A DNA stretch of 5,787 bases from CAZKYP01 sp964556885 (GTDB lineage Bacteria; Planctomycetota; Phycisphaerae; Sedimentisphaerales; Anaerobacaceae), in contig CAZKYP010000205.1 in NCBI GenBank assembly GCA_964556885.1, positions 1 through 5,787 of the forward strand, read 5' to 3'. A program made the position numbers and the translations under genes. The first letter of the stretch is position 1. Each line of letters opens with the position of its first letter. The notes under the pieces were generated by a model that had not been told where the DNA came from, did no database searches, and was given only the letters and a program-made list of their open reading frames with translations. Of this stretch, positions 4,931 through 5,787 are shown piece after piece.

Positions 4931-5787
4931 ATGGATTGGTATTTTTATGTAGCCCTGGGGGCGATTATCTCACAACTGGTCTTTTCGCTCCAGATATATA
5001 ATAATTACAGATATGCCCTTAATAAATATAAAAGGAAGCGCTGGTGGTATCGGCCTCGAACGGTTCTGATTATTCCATGTAAGGGCCTGGATGCGAACTT
5101 TCATAAGAACATCGAGTCATTTTATAATCAGGATTATAACAATTATCTGCTTTGGTTTGTGGTGGCCGAAGAGTCGGATCCAGCCTATACGGAACTCTGT
5201 AAGCTGGCCGAGCAGCTCAAAGGGAGCTCACAGGCCCGGGACGTCCGGATTTTTGTTTCCGGAAAAGGGCAGTCATGCAGCCAGAAAATCCATAATTTAT
5301 TATACTGCTATCGGGAAATTGGGGATGATATCGATGTTCTGGCCTTTGCCGATTCCGATATCTGTGTCCGGGACAACTGGTTAAATCATCTGGTTTATCC
5401 TCTCAGGCAGTCGAAGAACGGCGCCGCCAGCGGCTATCGCTGGTTCGTACCGACGAAAAACAACCTTGCCAGCCTGGCCCTGTCGGTGATAAACGCCAAG
5501 GTCGCCCAGTTGCTGGGCAATACGATTTTCAATCAGGCGTGGGGCGGGTCGATGGCCATCCGTGTCGATGTTTTCCGTAAAATCGGATTGGACAAGCTGT
5601 GGGTAAACGCCCTTAGCGATGATTTATCGCTCAGTGCAGCGGCGAAGAAGGCCGGTTTGAAGGTCGCCTTTGTTCCGGCGTGCCTGGTAGCTTCGTATGA
5701 ATCGACGAGCTGGCGTGGGCTTTTCGAGTTTGGCCGGCGGCAATTTCTCATTACCCGCGTATGTGCTCCGAAGACCTGGTGGTTTGG
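4931..5787 (+). CDS. Membrane-anchored GT2/GT21-like glycosyltransferase, C-terminus cut by window edge
   Basis: The frame gives 285 residues and is still open at the right edge. An N-terminal membrane segment (about 4-20) is followed by a short basic stretch and a GT-A catalytic domain: VLIIPCKG (45-52) as the nucleotide-sugar entry, DSD at 141-143 for metal binding, GGSMAIR (205-211), and SDD at 229-231 as the acceptor/catalytic-base motif. GRRQFLITR (268-276) with Trp283 stands roughly where QxxRW closes the active site. The set of motifs resembles GT21 ceramide-glucosyltransferase/HpnI-like enzymes, which act on lipid acceptors at the inner membrane. Donor and acceptor cannot be read here. 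An in-frame TAA at 4916 makes the ATG at 4931 the first possible start; only a weak purine-rich AAAAGAAAAGA precedes it. It follows the phosphatase gene by 88 bp and may be cotranscribed. Confidence 0.85.
   Translation, partial: MDWYFYVALGAIISQLVFSLQIYNNYRYALNKYKRKRWWYRPRTVLIIPCKGLDANFHKNIESFYNQDYNNYLLWFVVAEESDPAYTELCKLAEQLKGSSQARDVRIFVSGKGQSCSQKIHNLLYCYREIGDDIDVLAFADSDICVRDNWLNHLVYPLRQSKNGAASGYRWFVPTKNNLASLALSVINAKVAQLLGNTIFNQAWGGSMAIRVDVFRKIGLDKLWVNALSDDLSLSAAAKKAGLKVAFVPACLVASYESTSWRGLFEFGRRQFLITRVCAPKTWWF

Noticed and set aside
5091..5751. Short frames on both strands within the glycosyltransferase (5091-5384 plus, 5533-5751 minus)
   Set aside because: Both are shadows of the glycosyltransferase frame, which carries the conserved motifs.
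1..5787. CRISPR array, insertion sequence, tRNA or rRNA
   Set aside because: No regularly spaced repeats, no terminal inverted repeats with a transposase frame, and no cloverleaf or rRNA-like sequence were seen on either strand.

Overview
The window looks like a piece of bacterial chromosome of moderate GC with AT-rich intergenic DNA. The gene set points to a planctomycete, possibly of the Phycisphaerae type. It combines a eukaryote-like soluble Ser/Thr kinase with HCD and DLG motifs, a PPP-like metallophosphoesterase, an Nramp-like transporter without the usual metal motif, and a GTP-type PEP carboxykinase that resembles archaeal forms. The assignment comes from remembered family resemblance, not from a search, and is tentative.

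Layout. Bases 1-484 (minus strand) hold the N-terminal 161 codons of an Nramp-like membrane transporter that runs off the left edge. Bases 485-687 hold its leader, a candidate promoter, a 9-bp direct repeat and a hairpin beyond the pckG stop. Bases 688-2565 (minus) are a complete GTP-type phosphoenolpyruvate carboxykinase gene (pckG) with a strong Shine-Dalgarno and a good sigma70-like promoter. Bases 2566-3152 are a 587-bp divergent intergenic region with several repeats and no convincing gene. Bases 3153-4013 (plus) encode a single-domain Ser/Thr kinase. It overlaps a calcineurin-like metallophosphoesterase gene (start most likely at 3994, ending at 4842). After an 88-bp gap with a bulged stem-loop, bases 4931-5787 (plus) encode the first 285 residues of a membrane-anchored GT2/GT21-like glycosyltransferase that runs off the right edge.

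How the parts may work together. PckG is central carbon metabolism (oxaloacetate/PEP interconversion) and appears to be transcribed from its own promoter. The overlapping kinase and phosphatase genes are probably translationally coupled and could form a matched pair for adding and removing phosphate on the same protein targets. This is the most interesting feature of the window, but the targets are unknown. The glycosyltransferase may be read from the same transcript, but nothing in the sequence ties its function to the pair. No mobile element, CRISPR array, tRNA or rRNA is seen.
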